Shown here: in pieces, positions 17,131 to 25,178 of the stretch
Layout: the number at the start of each line of letters is the position of its first letter
Position numbering within the stretch: the first letter of the stretch is position 1
Assembly (NCBI RefSeq): GCF_900115845.1
Contig: NZ_FOXX01000012.1
Location: 62,001 to 126,000 of the forward strand
Length of the DNA stretch: 64,000 nt
Direction: 5' to 3'
Source: Priestia endophytica DSM 13796
GTDB taxonomy: Bacteria > Bacillota > Bacilli > Bacillales > Bacillaceae_H
The notes under the pieces: generated by a model
Databases searched by the model: none
Seen by the model: only the letters and a program-made list of their open reading frames with translations
Told to the model about the DNA's origin: nothing
Position numbers and translations under genes: made by a program

Positions 17131-17550
17131 ATGAAATGGAGAGCTTTTATAGGTGGGATTGTTTCAGGTACCATAATGAGTGTTTTCTTAAAAGTAGTGG
17201 AAGAATTAACTCACCTTCGTGTTTATACATTGTTACTAAATGTAGATTATATTCCATTGTTAAAACGAGTAACATCAAATGAGCCCTTGGAGCTTATTCC
17301 TCACCTTATAGTAGCTATTATTGTTTCTGTTGGTTGGTTTGTTATGCTTCAAAAGATCAATCTAACAAAGCAAAAGGGCAGAATAGCGACAATTATGATG
17401 GCAATGTGTATTGGTCTTCTTTTATATCCTTCTACAATTATGTCAGAAAGAACCCCCTCCCTTTCTTCTTTCTCTTCTCTAGGGTTTTGGCTTCTCGGCC
17501 ATTTAGTATTTGGAATATTATTAAGTCTTTTTTATAAGCAAGATGAATAG
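17131..17550 (+). CDS. Small membrane protein of unknown function
   Basis: A 139-residue protein with about four membrane helices: an N-terminal one (FIGGIVSGTIMSVFL), HLIVAIIVSVGWFVML, IATIMMAMCIGLLLYPSTI and FWLLGHLVFGILLSLFY. A clear AAAAAAGGAGG ribosome binding site precedes the ATG. I do not recognise a family function. It follows the decayed oxidoreductase remnant and may have been exposed by that deletion; no terminator separates it from the next gene 97 bp downstream. Confidence 0.7.
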   Translation: MKWRAFIGGIVSGTIMSVFLKVVEELTHLRVYTLLLNVDYIPLLKRVTSNEPLELIPHLIVAIIVSVGWFVMLQKINLTKQKGRIATIMMAMCIGLLLYPSTIMSERTPSLSSFSSLGFWLLGHLVFGILLSLFYKQDE

Positions 17551-17647
17551 TTTTACGCGCCTCCTCTAGAAAATCGTCATGTTCTTTTGGTTGAAGAATA
17601 TATTGAATTATGGACAAGTACGGAAGAGGTTTAGATAGGGGGCGTAT

Positions 17648-18265
17648 ATGTACGTTGAACGATTAAAATATGTAATTCAAAGCAGTGTTCGAAAAACATC
17701 TTTATATCGGAGGATTTTTTTTGTTCTTTGTGGAGCGATGCTTGTTGCCGTTTCTTTAGAGCTTTTCCTCGTGAGAAACAGCGTCATTGATGGGGGAATT
17801 GTTGGAGTAAGTCTTATTCTCTCTCATCTTTCATCTTTTGAAACAGGCCCTCTTCTCCTTTTATTAAACAGTCCTTTTCTTCTTGTGGGGTATCAATATA
17901 TGGGAAGGCGATTTGTATTTCTGAGTATGCTTGCCATTTTTGCGTTATGGAGCGGAATGTTTTTGTTGAAACCATACCCAGTTCTTACAACAAACCCTTT
18001 TATTGTAATTGGCGTAGGAGGGACAATTTTAGGACTTGGAATAGGGTTGATTATTCGCTATGGAGGAGCTTTAGATGGGACGGAGATTTTAGCTATTTTA
18101 TTAAGTAAGAGAACAAGATTCTCTATCGGTCAATATGTGATGATCTTTAACTTTATTATCTTTGGAAGTTCTGTTTTTGTATTTGGAATGAGAGAAGCCT
18201 TTTACTCTCTTGTTACGTACCTTATTGCCTATAATATTATTGACTTGTCCGTCCAAGATCAATAG
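17648..18265 (+). CDS. YitT-family membrane protein lacking the DUF2179 domain
   Basis: A 205-residue membrane protein of the YitT/DUF161 family: FVLCGAMLVAVSLELFLVRNSVIDGGIVGVS shape at the start, followed by the RYGGALDGTEILAILLSKRTRFSIGQ signature near residue 140 and two last helices. Most family members carry a soluble C-terminal DUF2179 domain of about 80 residues; here the protein ends after the membrane part, as in the short B. subtilis paralog YitE. Ribosome binding site is GATAGGGGG. Function of the family is unknown. Confidence 0.85.
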   Translation: MYVERLKYVIQSSVRKTSLYRRIFFVLCGAMLVAVSLELFLVRNSVIDGGIVGVSLILSHLSSFETGPLLLLLNSPFLLVGYQYMGRRFVFLSMLAIFALWSGMFLLKPYPVLTTNPFIVIGVGGTILGLGIGLIIRYGGALDGTEILAILLSKRTRFSIGQYVMIFNFIIFGSSVFVFGMREAFYSLVTYLIAYNIIDLSVQDQ

Positions 18266-18269
18266 CTTA

Positions 18270-18302
18270 GAGCCATATCAATCTCTTGATATGGCTCCTT
18301 TG
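18270..18302. terminator. Bidirectional terminator
   Basis: Stem AGCCATATCAA / TTGATATGGCT between convergent genes; the T tract on the plus side is short. Confidence 0.7.
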
Positions 18303-18303
18303 A

Positions 18304-19476
18304 TTAAGGCTGTAAATAAGAAAGAGTAAGGGAAGTCAGCATTTTTGCCGCAATAAGCATTGATTTCTCATCAATATCAAATTTAGGATGATGGTGAGGG
18401 TAATTTGCTTTTTTCTTCTCATTGCCTGCACCAGTAAAAAAGTATGCACCTGGTACCTTTTGAAGATAATAAGCGAAATCTTCTCCACCCATATTTGGTA
18501 AAACCTCTTTAGTGTTGGAAGGCCCAACGATAAGTGAGGCATGTTCTGCAACTAAATTTGCTTCATAAGAATGATTGATTACAGCAGGATACCCTTTTTG
18601 ATATGTAAAATCGTAGGAAGCTCCACCTTGTTGGCAAATACCTTCTGTGATTTTTTCCATCTCTTGTTGAATAAAACGTTGTACTTCTCCATCAAAGGTT
18701 CGAACCGTTCCTCTGATGGTGGCTTTTTGCGGAATAACATTAAAAGCATCACCAGCTTGGAAAGAGGATACAGTTAAGACAGCGGGCTTTAAAGGATCAA
18801 CGCGTCTGCTTACAATGTGCTGGAGGGCTTGAACGAGCGAAGTTCCGATTGCAATTGGATCAACTGTATCATGAGGTGAAGCCCCATGGCCCCCCCTCCC
18901 ATTAATTGTAATATCAAATCGGTCCGCAGCTGCCATAAATTCTCCACTACGGTATCCAATCTCCCCAATTGGGATAGGCGTCCAAAGGTGTGTGCCAAAA
19001 ATAACATCTACACCATCAAGACATCCATCTTCAATCATTGGCTTTGCTCCACCAGGCGTTATTTCCTCCGCGAATTGATGGATAAATACGACGTTTCCAC
19101 AGAGCTTATCCCTCATTTCGGAGAGAACCTTAGCAACGCCAAGGAGTGTTGCGGTATGAGCATCATGTCCACATGCATGCATAACTCCTGGATTTTTAGA
19201 TTTATATGGCACATCTTTTTCATCTTGGATCGGAAGAGCATCAAAATCAGCACGTAAAGCAACTGTTTTTCCTTGAGTACAGCCTTTTAGAAGGCCAACA
19301 ACTCCATTTCCTCCAACCCCTGTTTTCACATCTAACCCTAATGACTTTAAATAATCTGCGATTTTAGCAGGAGTTTGTATTTCCTGAAATGAGAGTTCAG
19401 GATATTGATGAAAATAGCGGCGCAATTCTACTATTTCAGGGTAAATATCTTCTAAACGGGCTAACTGTTCTTTCAT
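18304..19476 (-). CDS. M20-family amidohydrolase (N-acyl amino acid hydrolase type)
   Basis: A 390-residue metal-dependent amidohydrolase of the M20D group (hippurate/IAA-amino-acid hydrolase family). The metal-site elements are present: VMHACGHDAHTATLLG, FAEEITPGGAKPMIEDG and near the C-terminus LPNMGGEDFAYYLQKVPGAY. A dimerisation domain with GRGGHGASPHDTVDP sits in the middle. Such enzymes cleave N-acyl groups from amino acids; the true substrate is not readable. Start ATG follows CGGAGGG. It lies 50 bp downstream of the RpiR-type regulator on the same strand and could be co-transcribed with it. Confidence 0.9.
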   Translation of the reverse strand: MKEQLARLEDIYPEIVELRRYFHQYPELSFQEIQTPAKIADYLKSLGLDVKTGVGGNGVVGLLKGCTQGKTVALRADFDALPIQDEKDVPYKSKNPGVMHACGHDAHTATLLGVAKVLSEMRDKLCGNVVFIHQFAEEITPGGAKPMIEDGCLDGVDVIFGTHLWTPIPIGEIGYRSGEFMAAADRFDITINGRGGHGASPHDTVDPIAIGTSLVQALQHIVSRRVDPLKPAVLTVSSFQAGDAFNVIPQKATIRGTVRTFDGEVQRFIQQEMEKITEGICQQGGASYDFTYQKGYPAVINHSYEANLVAEHASLIVGPSNTKEVLPNMGGEDFAYYLQKVPGAYFFTGAGNEKKKANYPHHHPKFDIDEKSMLIAAKMLTSLTLSYLQP

Positions 19477-19527
19477 AACCTTTATCCCTCCGATATCGTT
19501 TCTTTATCCTTATTTTCTTATCAGACT

Positions 19528-20373
19528 TTACATTCTTGTATTTGAAATAGCATCCCTTACTTTCTCTAAGGACACCTCCGCTTTCTGTTTATTTAGCATC
19601 ATAATATTCGCATAAAGAGCATCAATAAGGCTCAATTGACCAATCCTAGAAGCAAGTGCTTCAGAACGATATTCTGTTTCTTCAGAACTTGTATAAAGCG
19701 CTACATTTACGCCTTGACTTAAAGGAGATTTTGGAAAGCTTGTAATACCAATGGTTTTAACTCCATTCTTTTTAGCAACATCTAAAATTTCCATGATCTC
19801 TTTATTAGAGCCTGAGTGGGAGATGAAGACAGCCGCATCTTTTTCAGTGAGCTGTGAAGCAGACATGCGTTGAAAGTGTGAATCAATAAAAGCAAATGAA
19901 TCGATACCTGAACGGATGAATTTGTGATAAGCATCCATTGCAATGACGCTGGATCCTCCTATTCCAAAGAAATGAATGCGGCGTGCTTGAAGCAGAAATT
20001 GTACCGCTTTTTGAATAGATGATTGCTCTAATATTTCAAGTGTATTTTCAAGTGTTCGGATGTTTGAATGAAAAATTTTTTGAGAGACTGTTTTTTCATT
20101 ATCGTCCTCTAAAATTTTTTCATTAATTTGTTGAACAGGACTCATTGTTTCAGAAGCAAGTGAAATTTTCATTGCTTGATAGCCTTTGAAACCAATTCGT
20201 TTGCAAAACCGAAATACTGTTGCATCTGCTACACGCAAATCTTCTGCAACCTCATTAATCGTCCCATGAATAATTTTCTCAGGATGATTTAAGATATAAT
20301 TAGCAATTTTCTTTTCTTTTTCACTAAATCGAGCAAAATGGGAGCGTATTTTACCTAAACAGTTTTGTACCAT
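19528..20373 (-). CDS. RpiR/MurR-family transcriptional regulator of gluconate genes
   Basis: A 281-residue regulator: N-terminal helix-turn-helix (FSEKEKKIANYILNHPEKI, TINEVAEDLRVADATVFRFC) and a C-terminal SIS sugar-phosphate binding domain (RIHFFGIGGSSVIAMDAYHK, FISHSGSNKEIMEILDVAKK). It is divergent from a 6-phosphogluconate dehydrogenase and a gluconokinase gene, so it probably senses 6-phosphogluconate or a related sugar phosphate and represses them. The frame extends nine codons upstream to a GTG without a ribosome binding site; I chose the ATG at 20373, which has GAGGAAG before it. Confidence 0.88.
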   Translation of the reverse strand: MVQNCLGKIRSHFARFSEKEKKIANYILNHPEKIIHGTINEVAEDLRVADATVFRFCKRIGFKGYQAMKISLASETMSPVQQINEKILEDDNEKTVSQKIFHSNIRTLENTLEILEQSSIQKAVQFLLQARRIHFFGIGGSSVIAMDAYHKFIRSGIDSFAFIDSHFQRMSASQLTEKDAAVFISHSGSNKEIMEILDVAKKNGVKTIGITSFPKSPLSQGVNVALYTSSEETEYRSEALASRIGQLSLIDALYANIMMLNKQKAEVSLEKVRDAISNTRM

Positions 20374-20439
20374 ATCATAAATCACTTCCTCTACGTTCAC
20401 TAGCGTTTAATATTTATTTTACAACGAGAAAACAAAACT

Positions 20440-20453
20440 TGTAAACGATTGCA
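20440..20453 (+). promoter_or_regulatory. Candidate cre (CcpA) site
   Basis: TGTAAACGATTGCA fits the relaxed cre consensus TGWNANCGNTNWCA at all but one position and overlaps the -35 box of the gluconate promoter, a position expected for catabolite repression. Confidence 0.55.
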
Positions 20454-20477
20454 ACAAGAAATTTTTTTTCGTATAAT
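20449..20477 (+). promoter_or_regulatory. Promoter of the 6-phosphogluconate dehydrogenase/gluconokinase operon
   Basis: TTGCAA (20449-20454), 17-bp spacer, TATAAT (20472-20477), 43 bp before the start codon. Confidence 0.82.
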
Positions 20478-20519
20478 AGATAAGGACATAAAAATTTTTT
20501 TCAAAAGAGAGGTTTTACA

Positions 20520-21416
20520 ATGGAAATCGGCATCGTTGGACTAGGGAAAATGGGCTTTAATTTAGCTCTAAATTTATTAGATCATAAACATGAAGTGGTA
20601 GCTTTTGATGTTGCAAAAGAGTCTGTTCAAAACATTGAGAAAGAAGGAGCTAAAGGAGCTTACTCAATAGAAGAACTTGTTTCAAAACTTCCTGAACGCA
20701 AAGTTGTATGGGTAATGGTTCCAGCAGGAGAAATTACGGAAGGTGTAATTACCGAGCTTGAGAGCCTGCTAGGGAAAGATGACATTATTATTGACGGTGG
20801 AAATGCAAACTATAAAGAATCATTAGCGCGTTCAGCTCGTCTTGCTGAGAAAGGCATCCATTTCTTAGATGTTGGTACAAGTGGAGGAACAGATGGAGCT
20901 CGTAACGGTGCTTGTACAATGGTTGGTGGAAATAAAGAGGCATTTAGTTATGTAGAAGAGATTTTCAAAGATATTTGTGTTGAAAAAGGATACTTATACA
21001 CAGGTGAAAGCGGAAGTGGTCACTTCTTGAAAATGGTTCATAACGGAATTGAATATGGTATGATGCAGGCAATGGCAGAAGGATTCGATGTATTAGAAAA
21101 AAGTCCATATGACTACGATTATAAAGAGGTTGCTCGCGTTTGGAATAACGGCTCTGTTATTCGCTCATGGCTTATGGAACTTATCGAAAATGCATTTTCG
21201 AAAGATCCAAAGTTAGAAGGCTTAAAAGGAATTATGCACTCTTCAGGAGAAGGAAAATGGACTGTAGAAACAGCTCTTGATTATCAAGTAGCGACACCTG
21301 TTATTGCTCTTTCTCTTATGATGCGCTACCGTTCATTAGAAGACGACACATTCTCTGGTAAAGTCGTAGCTGCACTTCGTAATGAATTTGGTGGGCACAG
21401 TGTTGTTAATAAATAA
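20520..21416 (+). CDS. 6-phosphogluconate dehydrogenase, decarboxylating, short NAD-type (YqeC-like)
   Basis: A 298-residue enzyme converting 6-phosphogluconate to ribulose 5-phosphate and CO2. Rossmann motif GLGKMGFNLALNLL begins at residue 7 and the second beta strand ends in Asp (VVAFDVAKES), the usual sign of NAD preference. Substrate signature DVGTSGGTDGARNGACTMVGG and catalytic region [20 protein letters not shown] are present. It is about 170 residues shorter than the classical NADP enzyme, which is also encoded in this window. Operon with gluconokinase, 36 bp downstream; divergent RpiR-type regulator. Confidence 0.9.
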   Translation: MEIGIVGLGKMGFNLALNLLDHKHEVVAFDVAKESVQNIEKEGAKGAYSIEELVSKLPERKVVWVMVPAGEITEGVITELESLLGKDDIIIDGGNANYKESLARSARLAEKGIHFLDVGTSGGTDGARNGACTMVGGNKEAFSYVEEIFKDICVEKGYLYTGESGSGHFLKMVHNGIEYGMMQAMAEGFDVLEKSPYDYDYKEVARVWNNGSVIRSWLMELIENAFSKDPKLEGLKGIMHSSGEGKWTVETALDYQVATPVIALSLMMRYRSLEDDTFSGKVVAALRNEFGGHSVVNK

Positions 21417-21452
21417 ACAAGCGTAGAGGAGAAACATAAAGGAGGAAGAAAC

Positions 21453-22991
21453 ATGGGAGAAAAATATGTACTAGGGGTCGATATTGGTACAACAAGTACG
21501 AAAGCTGTTTTGTTTTCACCGGTAGGCAAAGTCATTGAAAAGCATGGGGTTGAGTATCCACTGTTTTCTCCAACTCCAGCAACAGCAGAGCAAGATCCAG
21601 AAGTGATTTTTGCAGCTGTTATTGAAAGCATTAAAGAAACAGTAGCGAAAAGCAACGTTAATGCTGAAGATATTGTATGCGTGTCATTTAGTTCCGCTAT
21701 GCACAGTATTGTAGCTGTGGATAAAAAGGGAGAACCCCTTACTAAATGTATCACATGGGCAGATAACAGAAGTGCACATTGGGCTCAAAAAATCATGGAT
21801 GAATATAATGGCCACGAAATTTATTTGCGCACAGGGACACCTGTTCATCCAATGGCTCCACTGTCAAAATTGCTGTGGCTAAAAGAAGAGCATAACGAGC
21901 TATTTTCTGCTGTGCATAAGTTTGTATCAATTAAAGAATATGTTTTCTACAAGCTTTTCCATGAATATGTTGTGGACTATTCTATTGCTTCTGCAACGGG
22001 AATGTTTAACTTGCGAAATCTTGATTGGGATGAGGAGGCTCTTGAAGTTGCAGGAGTGACAAAAGATCATCTTTCCAAACCTGTTTCAACCACGCATTCT
22101 TTAACAGGTTTGGATGAAAAGTTTGCACAGGAAACAGGTCTTCTTGCTTCAACTCCATTTGTTGTTGGTGCAAGTGACGGCGTTTTATCAAACTTAGGGG
22201 TAGATGCAATCGACCCAGGTGTTGTAGCTGTTACAATTGGGACAAGCGGAGCCATTCGTGCTGTAACAAATAAGCCTGTAACAGATCCGAAAGGCCGTAT
22301 TTTTTGCTATGCGCTAACAGATGATCACTGGGTAATCGGGGGACCTGTGAATAACGGAGGAATGATTTTCAGATGGGTTCGCGACCAGCTTGGAGAGCAA
22401 GAAATTCAAAAGGCAAAAGATCTTGGTAAGAATTCATATGATCTATTAACTGAAATGGCTTCTAACGTTAAAGCAGGAGCTGAAGGGTTAATTTTTCATC
22501 CATATCTAGCAGGAGAACGTGCTCCATTATGGGATGCTAATGCACGAGGTTCATTCTTTGGATTAGGACTTCATCATAAGCGCGAACATATGGTGCGAGC
22601 TGTTTTAGAAGGCATTTTATTCAACCTTTATACTGTACTTCTTGCTTTAAGTGAGTTAATTGGGGAACCAAAGAAGATTAAAGCTACAGGTGGATTCGCT
22701 CGATCAGAGGTTTGGCGTCAAATGATGGCCGATATCTTTGGACAGGAAGTAACTGTTCCGGAAAGCTTCGAAAGCTCATGCTTAGGGGCAGCTCTGCTTG
22801 GCCTTTACAGCATTGGAGAGATTGACTCCTTAAATGCTGTATCTTCAATGGTTGGAGAAACTTATCAACATACACCGAATGAAGAGAATGCTCAAACATA
22901 CCAAGAGATTTCCTCTATTTACATTCGCCTTGCGCGCCTTTTTAAAGAAGAGTATGCAAACATTGCTGCTTTTCAAGAAAAACAGTCTTAA
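21453..22991 (+). CDS. gntK: Gluconokinase (FGGY family)
   Basis: A 512-residue sugar kinase of the FGGY family that phosphorylates gluconate to 6-phosphogluconate. N-terminal phosphate-binding loop VLGVDIGTTSTKAVLFSPVG, substrate region WADNRSAHWAQ, ATP-binding signature VTIGTSGAIRAV, GGPVNNGGMIFRW, and the C-terminal KKIKATGGFARSEVWRQMMADIFG. Excellent ribosome binding site (AAAGGAGG). It supplies the substrate for the dehydrogenase encoded just upstream. No gluconate permease gene lies in the window. Confidence 0.92.
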   Translation: MGEKYVLGVDIGTTSTKAVLFSPVGKVIEKHGVEYPLFSPTPATAEQDPEVIFAAVIESIKETVAKSNVNAEDIVCVSFSSAMHSIVAVDKKGEPLTKCITWADNRSAHWAQKIMDEYNGHEIYLRTGTPVHPMAPLSKLLWLKEEHNELFSAVHKFVSIKEYVFYKLFHEYVVDYSIASATGMFNLRNLDWDEEALEVAGVTKDHLSKPVSTTHSLTGLDEKFAQETGLLASTPFVVGASDGVLSNLGVDAIDPGVVAVTIGTSGAIRAVTNKPVTDPKGRIFCYALTDDHWVIGGPVNNGGMIFRWVRDQLGEQEIQKAKDLGKNSYDLLTEMASNVKAGAEGLIFHPYLAGERAPLWDANARGSFFGLGLHHKREHMVRAVLEGILFNLYTVLLALSELIGEPKKIKATGGFARSEVWRQMMADIFGQEVTVPESFESSCLGAALLGLYSIGEIDSLNAVSSMVGETYQHTPNEENAQTYQEISSIYIRLARLFKEEYANIAAFQEKQS

Positions 22992-23000
22992 AAAAGAGAG

Positions 23001-23034
23001 AAAAAGCCGATACTTTCAAAGTATCGGCTTTTTT
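23001..23034 (+). terminator. Terminator after gntK
   Basis: Stem AAAAGCCGATACTTT / AAAGTATCGGCTTTT followed by T residues. Confidence 0.95.
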
Positions 23035-23136
23035 AGCTGTTTCACATGAAACATATGTGTTGTTTCGCTTTAAAAGAAAAAGTGCTACGATAATGAACAA
23101 GTGTAATTTTAATGATAGAAGAAATGAGATGAAAAA

Positions 23137-24330
23137 ATGAGTGAAATGATTTCCCTGCAAATTAAACGTAAAGATGCAGGAAAAATTAAAAATGGTTTTC
23201 CTCTATTAAGGAAAGAGGCCATTGTGAATCCACATGTGCTTAAAAAAGAAGGCCAGCTACTTCGGTTAGTAACAGAAAGTGGCGAATTCTTAGGGACAGG
23301 ATACTATGGAAAACAAAATAAAGGGTATGGTTGGGTTCTTACAACAAACGAGCGCGAGAAGATTGATGAATCTTTTTTTATCAACAAGCTTTCTCAAGCT
23401 CTTGCTTATCGTTCTTCCTTCTTTCAAAACTTATCCACAACTGCTTTTCGAGTATTCAATGGTGAAGGAGACGGTATTGGCGGTTTAACGATTGAATATT
23501 TTGAAGGATACTATGTTATTAATTGGTACAGTGAAGGAATTTATGCTTTCAAGGATTTAATCCTAAGTGCTTTAAAAAAGGTTGTTCAATATAAAGGCTT
23601 ATATGAGAAGAAGCGTTTTGATCAGCAAGGTCAATATATTGAAGATGATGATTTTGTAGATGGAGAGCGTGCTCAATTCCCGTTAATTATCAAAGAAAAT
23701 GATGTAAATTTTGCCACATACCTCAATGACGGAGCTATGGTCGGGATTTTCTTAGATCAGCGCAACGTTCGAGAATGTATTAAAGAACATTATGCTAAAA
23801 ATAAAACGGTCCTTAACTTGTTTTCATATACAGGTGCCTTTTCTGTTAGTGCCGCAGTTGGTGGTGCTTCTAAAACAACAAGCGTGGATGTTGCTAATCG
23901 AAGTTTAAGTAAAACGATTGAGCAGTTTAACATCAATCAACTTGATCATGAAGCCCATGATATCATCGTAGAAGACGTTTTTCACTACTTTAAATACGCA
24001 AAACGAAAAGAGTTCACATATGACTTAGTTATATTAGATCCTCCAAGCTTTGCCCGCTCTAAAAAGTTTAGATTTAGTGTTGCAAAAGACTATCAAAAGC
24101 TCTTAGAAGACACAATTGATCTAACAAACGACAATGGAGTAATTGTTGCTTCTACAAACTATAGTGGTTTTGATATGAAAAAATTTAAAACCTTTATCGA
24201 TGGAGCTTTCAAAGCTAAAGGAGAACGCTATAAAATTCTCGAAGAATATAAGTTACCAAAAGATTTTAAAACGAATCCTCATTTTAAAGAAGGAAACTAC
24301 TTAAAAGTTGTCTTCATTCAAAAAGCCTAA
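23137..24330 (+). CDS. Class I rRNA methyltransferase (RlmI/YwbD-like)
   Basis: A 397-residue protein with an N-terminal PUA-like domain (residues about 1-75), a middle domain, and a C-terminal Rossmann methyltransferase: FLDQRNVREC, VLNLFSYTGAFSVSAAVGGA as SAM-binding motif I, and the catalytic loop VILDPPSFARSKK. Homologs include E. coli RlmI (23S m5C) and B. subtilis YwbD; members of the Gram-positive branch lack part of the m5C chemistry and the exact modified base should not be assumed. The ribosome binding site is weak (GAAATGAGATGA). Monocistronic. Confidence 0.88.
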   Translation: MSEMISLQIKRKDAGKIKNGFPLLRKEAIVNPHVLKKEGQLLRLVTESGEFLGTGYYGKQNKGYGWVLTTNEREKIDESFFINKLSQALAYRSSFFQNLSTTAFRVFNGEGDGIGGLTIEYFEGYYVINWYSEGIYAFKDLILSALKKVVQYKGLYEKKRFDQQGQYIEDDDFVDGERAQFPLIIKENDVNFATYLNDGAMVGIFLDQRNVRECIKEHYAKNKTVLNLFSYTGAFSVSAAVGGASKTTSVDVANRSLSKTIEQFNINQLDHEAHDIIVEDVFHYFKYAKRKEFTYDLVILDPPSFARSKKFRFSVAKDYQKLLEDTIDLTNDNGVIVASTNYSGFDMKKFKTFIDGAFKAKGERYKILEEYKLPKDFKTNPHFKEGNYLKVVFIQKA

Positions 24331-24354
24331 ACACTCTGTTTTAGGCTTTTTTTG
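24321..24354 (+). terminator. Terminator after the methyltransferase gene
   Basis: Stem AAAAGCCTAAA / TTTAGGCTTTT followed by T residues, overlapping the stop codon. Confidence 0.88.
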
Positions 24355-24366
24355 TTTTATTTCTCC

Positions 24367-24407
24367 AAACTGTGGATAACTCAGAGGGAAAAGATTATCC
24401 ACAGTTT
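24367..24407. repeat. Inverted repeat made of two perfect DnaA boxes
   Basis: AAACTGTGGATAA and TTATCCACAGTTT form a perfect 13-bp inverted repeat around a 15-bp centre. Each arm contains the exact DnaA box TTATCCACA (24371-24379 on the minus strand, 24395-24403 on the plus strand). A third box with one mismatch, TTATCCACC, lies at 24752-24760. No T run follows, so it is unlikely to be a simple terminator. Confidence 0.75.
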
Positions 24408-24557
24408 TAAACACTTAAAAGCTTCTTTTTTTCTATATTCTTCTTCCACAAAATTAATCGCTTCCTCATTCTCCTATCTACGACCTTTTCTAACTTCTTT
24501 TTACAGCAAAAAAAGCTGTTCTTCTACAATATTCGCCTTTTCTCTCCCTAATGACAT
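24381..24557 (-). pseudogene. Possible decayed small gene (minus strand)
   Basis: An ATG with AGAGGATGAAGAC before it opens MSLGREKANIVEEQLFLL and a stop. In the same frame, after a second stop, ENEEAINFVEEEYRKKEAF follows; the stretch between (KKKLEKVVDR) is open in the neighbouring frame beyond a run of seven T residues. Two compensating frameshifts would restore a charged helical protein of nearly 60 residues. No known family; may be coincidence in purine-rich DNA. Confidence 0.35.
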
Positions 24558-25178
24558 GTCTTCATCCTCTTTTTTTACTCTCCCATTCTTAGTTTAGTGC
24601 TGCATATCATTACTATGATTCCCCTTCATACGTATCTTTTGTTTCTTTTCTGGCTAAAACAAGTAGAAAACAGTATTTATAGGAGCAAATTATCTTAGGC
24701 TAATTTCGTACTTTTTGAAAATTCTCTCCTATAATCATTCTCTTCAATCTCTTATCCACCAGTTTCTTGATCTGCTAGCTTCTTCATATCTCTTATCAAC
24801 TTTTTCCGTCGTCTCTTATTATTTTCAACCTATTCTTGATCTTCTTTCTTGGTAGAAAAAAATTATTTTCGGAAAATATAGATTTGGCCTTCTGTTATTC
24901 CTGTACTAATTTAGCTGTCATTCTGTATTTATATAGAAATTATTATAAAAAAATACCAAAAAACACTATTGTTTTTCTAAAATAATATAAAAAATAGATA
25001 ATTTGTCGAAATGTCGAATTATTTCCCATAACTTCAAAATTTTAAATTTAACGATGTTAGGTAATAGTGCCTATAAAAATCCGTGGAACGTTTGATATAA
25101 AGCCATTCTTATTTTTAGGTATTGATTTTCTTAGAACGGGAAAATAAAAAGAAAGAAGAAGGTAAGGAGGAATATAGG
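24408..25178. other. Gene-poor AT-rich interval
   Basis: About 770 bp without an intact gene. From 24420 to 24880 the plus strand is strongly pyrimidine-rich, so the minus strand is purine-rich as coding strands are here; minus-strand fragments such as RRRKKLIRDMKKLADQETGG (ending about 24695) are interrupted by stops. From 24880 the DNA becomes very AT-rich. I find no RNA gene or intact terminator. Confidence 0.5.

Noticed and set aside
24352-24597. Plus-strand frame of 81 codons after the rRNA methyltransferase
   Set aside because: It begins inside the terminator, has no ribosome binding site and is composed mainly of Ser/Phe/Leu from pyrimidine-rich DNA; the opposite strand looks more coding-like.
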